From a virus, in IMG/VR virus record IMGVR_UViG_3300020471_001081, positions 1 to 37,413 of that record: a stretch of DNA of 37,413 nt; one strand, written 5' to 3'. The notes under the pieces are model-generated. The model ran no database searches. It was not told the DNA's origin and worked only from the letters and a program-made list of their open reading frames with translations. The position numbers and the translations under genes are program-made. This document shows, one piece after another, positions 35,527-37,413 of the stretch (its first letter is position 1; each line of letters starts with the position of its first letter).

Positions 35527-37413
35527 TAATTCCCTTCAGTAAAAATCAAAGTATTTGAATTGGACCAATTTTGTAACATTGCTAGTTTACCGTCTGCTGT
35601 TAATTCTGCGTACGAACCAGTTAATTCCACAAGGCCATCATCTCCAAAAGTAATACTTTCTACTTTGTAGCACTGATCTGATGCTTCTTCTTCTTTGATC
35701 GTAAATAATGATCCTCTGTATGGAGAAGGTAATGGACTTGAGAAATTTGCAGTGGCTTCTGTTACTGGCATTATTTCGCCAGCCACTATTGTTGACGGAT
35801 TCCAATAATAAAAAGTTTTACTACCACTAATTGTGTCTTTACTTACGACAGTTCCATCATCAAGAATTGCACCATTGTTAAATCGCTGAACGTGTTGTGT
35901 TGTTGAAAATACCCTGATGTAATCTCCTGGCCTAACACCGTTAATGTAATGAGGAGCAGTTTTAAAACTTACTGTGTGATCTAAGTGTTTTCTTAAAACT
36001 AATGTGTATCTTGCAAACCAAACTGCTGCTGCACGGCTAGTACAAAAACCGCTTAAATCAAAAGTCTCTAATGGATCGTCTACATGATCTGAACCAGCCA
36101 ATTGAACAATGGCAGACTTTATTTCAGGGAATCCATTCTCTTGTTCTTGACGATAAAGAACATTTATTTTGAAAGCTTGCCTATCTTCTGGAGATAAGAA
36201 AGAAACACTTAAGTCACTGATATTTCCATCAGTAAACATTGCTTTAATTTTGGGCTTTGAGTGTGGCCCATCTAAGTCAATTTCAAACGTATTAGGATCA
36301 AAAGGAACAGCAGGATATAAGCTAAACTTTCCTCCAATAATCGTAAAATCTAATAAACAGTAAAGAGCTTGTTGATAAATAAATTCTCTTAGATTTACTC
36401 GATCTGCAATCATCCCGTCCCAGAAAAGATTATTTGCTTTACAGAATCTTGCTGCAACTGTCATGTTTACCTCATCAACAGAAGATTCACTAATAACTGC
36501 TCCAGCTCCTAGCGTTTTATCTGTTAACAAAGCATAAGCAATTTCAGGAAATAGATTTGTTGCTTTTCTAGTTCCATCTATCAAACTTTTAACCTTTACT
36601 CCTTCTTTAAAATAAGCAGAAAACTGACTGAAGTTTGTCCATTCTTTTGAGCTATTAATCCTTAATCCTGCATAAGCTAGATTTTCATAAGTCGCTGGTT
36701 CTCCTTCTCTTCTATCCCCTTCTGTTTCTACAATTTCATTACAGTATGTGATCTGATGTTCTGGTCCGTCTAAATGACTTGATCTGTCACCTTCATACTG
36801 CCAAAAATCAGAAGCAGCATCATAAGGATTTAATTCAGCAGATCCAATTTCATCACTGTAAACACTAGAGGATGACGTATTAACATTTACGTTAAATTTT
36901 ATATCTGTTGCTCCAGAATTAATAATTTCGCTAGTAAAAATATCGTCTTTATCTATATAAACAGTTTGATTGTTTGAATAATCTTGTCCTACATCACTTA
37001 ATGACCATTCGGCATACCACTCAACACCAAGAGAATAAACAACAACATTAGCTTTTAAGCCTGAACCATCATCACCAGAAAGTGTTTGAACATTTACTTC
37101 TCCTTGGAAAGAAGGAGTTGCTGTTAAGGCTGTCTGCTCATCTTTTGTAACTCCATAAATAGGATTTCCACTGCTTGTATTTAATTGATGAGTACCTAAC
37201 GTGAATTTTCCTCCTCTACCATCTAATGTTGTGTAATGAAACTCAACGGGACTATTATCCCCTGGTGCTTTTATTTGATGATTAGCCCATGCAGGGCCAT
37301 TAAGACCTTGAATATTTGGAGTTACATCAGCTTGATTAATGTATAAGGAATACTGGGTAAAACCAGCACTAGGGTAATTTTGCCAACCAACAATAACTGT
37401 TCCATGAGCACCA
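35526..37413 (-). CDS. Tail-tip protein, J-like, N-terminus beyond window
   Basis: The frame stays open to the right edge and gives at least 628 residues ending IFTEGN. It has EGEPATYENLAYAGLRINSS and FSQFSAYFKEGVKVKSLIDG in the middle, then ALLTDKTLGAGAVISESSVD and VNLREFIYQQALYCLLDF, the hallmark order of lambda J-like proteins ('Tip attachment protein J'). A TTG codon at 36584 lies inside this frame and is not the start. The protein forms the tip and usually binds the host receptor, or here the fibre. Upstream genes for the tape measure and distal tail proteins should lie off the right edge. Confidence 0.85.
   Translation of the reverse strand, partial: GAHGTVIVGWQNYPSAGFTQYSLYINQADVTPNIQGLNGPAWANHQIKAPGDNSPVEFHYTTLDGRGGKFTLGTHQLNTSSGNPIYGVTKDEQTALTATPSFQGEVNVQTLSGDDGSGLKANVVVYSLGVEWYAEWSLSDVGQDYSNNQTVYIDKDDIFTSEIINSGATDIKFNVNVNTSSSSVYSDEIGSAELNPYDAASDFWQYEGDRSSHLDGPEHQITYCNEIVETEGDRREGEPATYENLAYAGLRINSSKEWTNFSQFSAYFKEGVKVKSLIDGTRKATNLFPEIAYALLTDKTLGAGAVISESSVDEVNMTVAARFCKANNLFWDGMIADRVNLREFIYQQALYCLLDFTIIGGKFSLYPAVPFDPNTFEIDLDGPHSKPKIKAMFTDGNISDLSVSFLSPEDRQAFKINVLYRQEQENGFPEIKSAIVQLAGSDHVDDPLETFDLSGFCTSRAAAVWFARYTLVLRKHLDHTVSFKTAPHYINGVRPGDYIRVFSTTQHVQRFNNGAILDDGTVVSKDTISGSKTFYYWNPSTIVAGEIMPVTEATANFSSPLPSPYRGSLFTIKEEEASDQCYKVESITFGDDGLVELTGSYAELTADGKLAMLQNWSNSNTLIFTEGN

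Noticed and set aside
36582-36584. TTG as the start of the tail-tip protein
   Set aside because: The frame continues without a stop through conserved J-like sequence to the right edge, so this codon is internal.
1-37413. Cyanobacterial HIP1 repeats (GCGATCGC), CRISPR arrays, tRNA genes, insertion sequences
   Set aside because: None was found by eye. Absence of HIP1 is not informative for phages of marine picocyanobacteria.

Overview
The window is a large part of a tailed-phage genome with siphovirus-type structure: HK97-fold capsid, tail tube, a lambda-J-like tail tip, and no contractile sheath seen. The best-supported host guess is a marine picocyanobacterium. That rests on resemblance I recall, without a search, between several genes and those of T4-like cyanophages: the exported virion-associated set, tail-fibre modules, two 2OG-Fe(II) oxygenases and a small DUF7936-like protein. 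Base composition is AT-rich. I found no tRNA, rRNA, CRISPR, insertion sequence, integrase or photosynthesis gene.

Layout. (a) 1-7539, minus strand, is the head and connector module. Read in the direction of transcription it holds terminase large subunit, a Lys-rich mini-protein, portal, a Pro/Ala/Lys-rich mini-protein, scaffold, major capsid protein, head-tail connectors, tail terminator and a tail tube protein cut by the left edge. (b) 7640-8280, plus strand, holds a probable terminase small subunit transcribed away from the large subunit, then a 62-residue protein and a noncoding interval with a strong promoter. (c) 8427-9623 holds small genes of unknown function. (d) 9770-11676, plus, is a tightly packed early operon of small proteins. 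(e) 11639-13450, minus, encodes a RecB/MGME1-type nuclease, an unknown protein and an acidic-tailed ssDNA-binding protein. (f) 13595-21089, plus, is the replication operon: primase-polymerase/helicase, small genes, a family A DNA polymerase with proofreading domain, a ribbon-helix-helix protein, a KOW/SH3-like protein and an NrdR-type zinc ribbon. (g) 21170-22232, minus, is a stack of six tiny overlapping genes. (h) 22284-24556, plus, encodes membrane proteins and three exported proteins. (i) 24483-37413, minus, holds a structural-type protein, two oxygenases, membrane proteins, three fibre/adhesin genes, two more tail-tube-like proteins, a tail-tip-associated protein and the tail-tip J-like protein cut by the right edge.

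Both edges cut minus-strand tail genes that would be neighbours in a standard tail module. The missing piece therefore probably carries the tape measure protein, and the genome is probably circularly permuted or circular.

The most interesting non-coding signals are: (1) a 40-bp dyad at 13486-13525 that builds two overlapping, outward-firing sigma70-type promoters on one operator-like palindrome between the ssDNA-binding protein and primase genes; (2) six TTTTGACAAAA-type sites between 16-bp direct repeats inside the 3' end of the primase-helicase gene, a candidate replication origin; (3) two strongly over-represented dispersed words, CTGGAACGAT and CTGGCTCG; and (4) a strong promoter that fires into a noncoding interval at 8284-8410. 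All functional names come from motifs read by eye; no database search was run.
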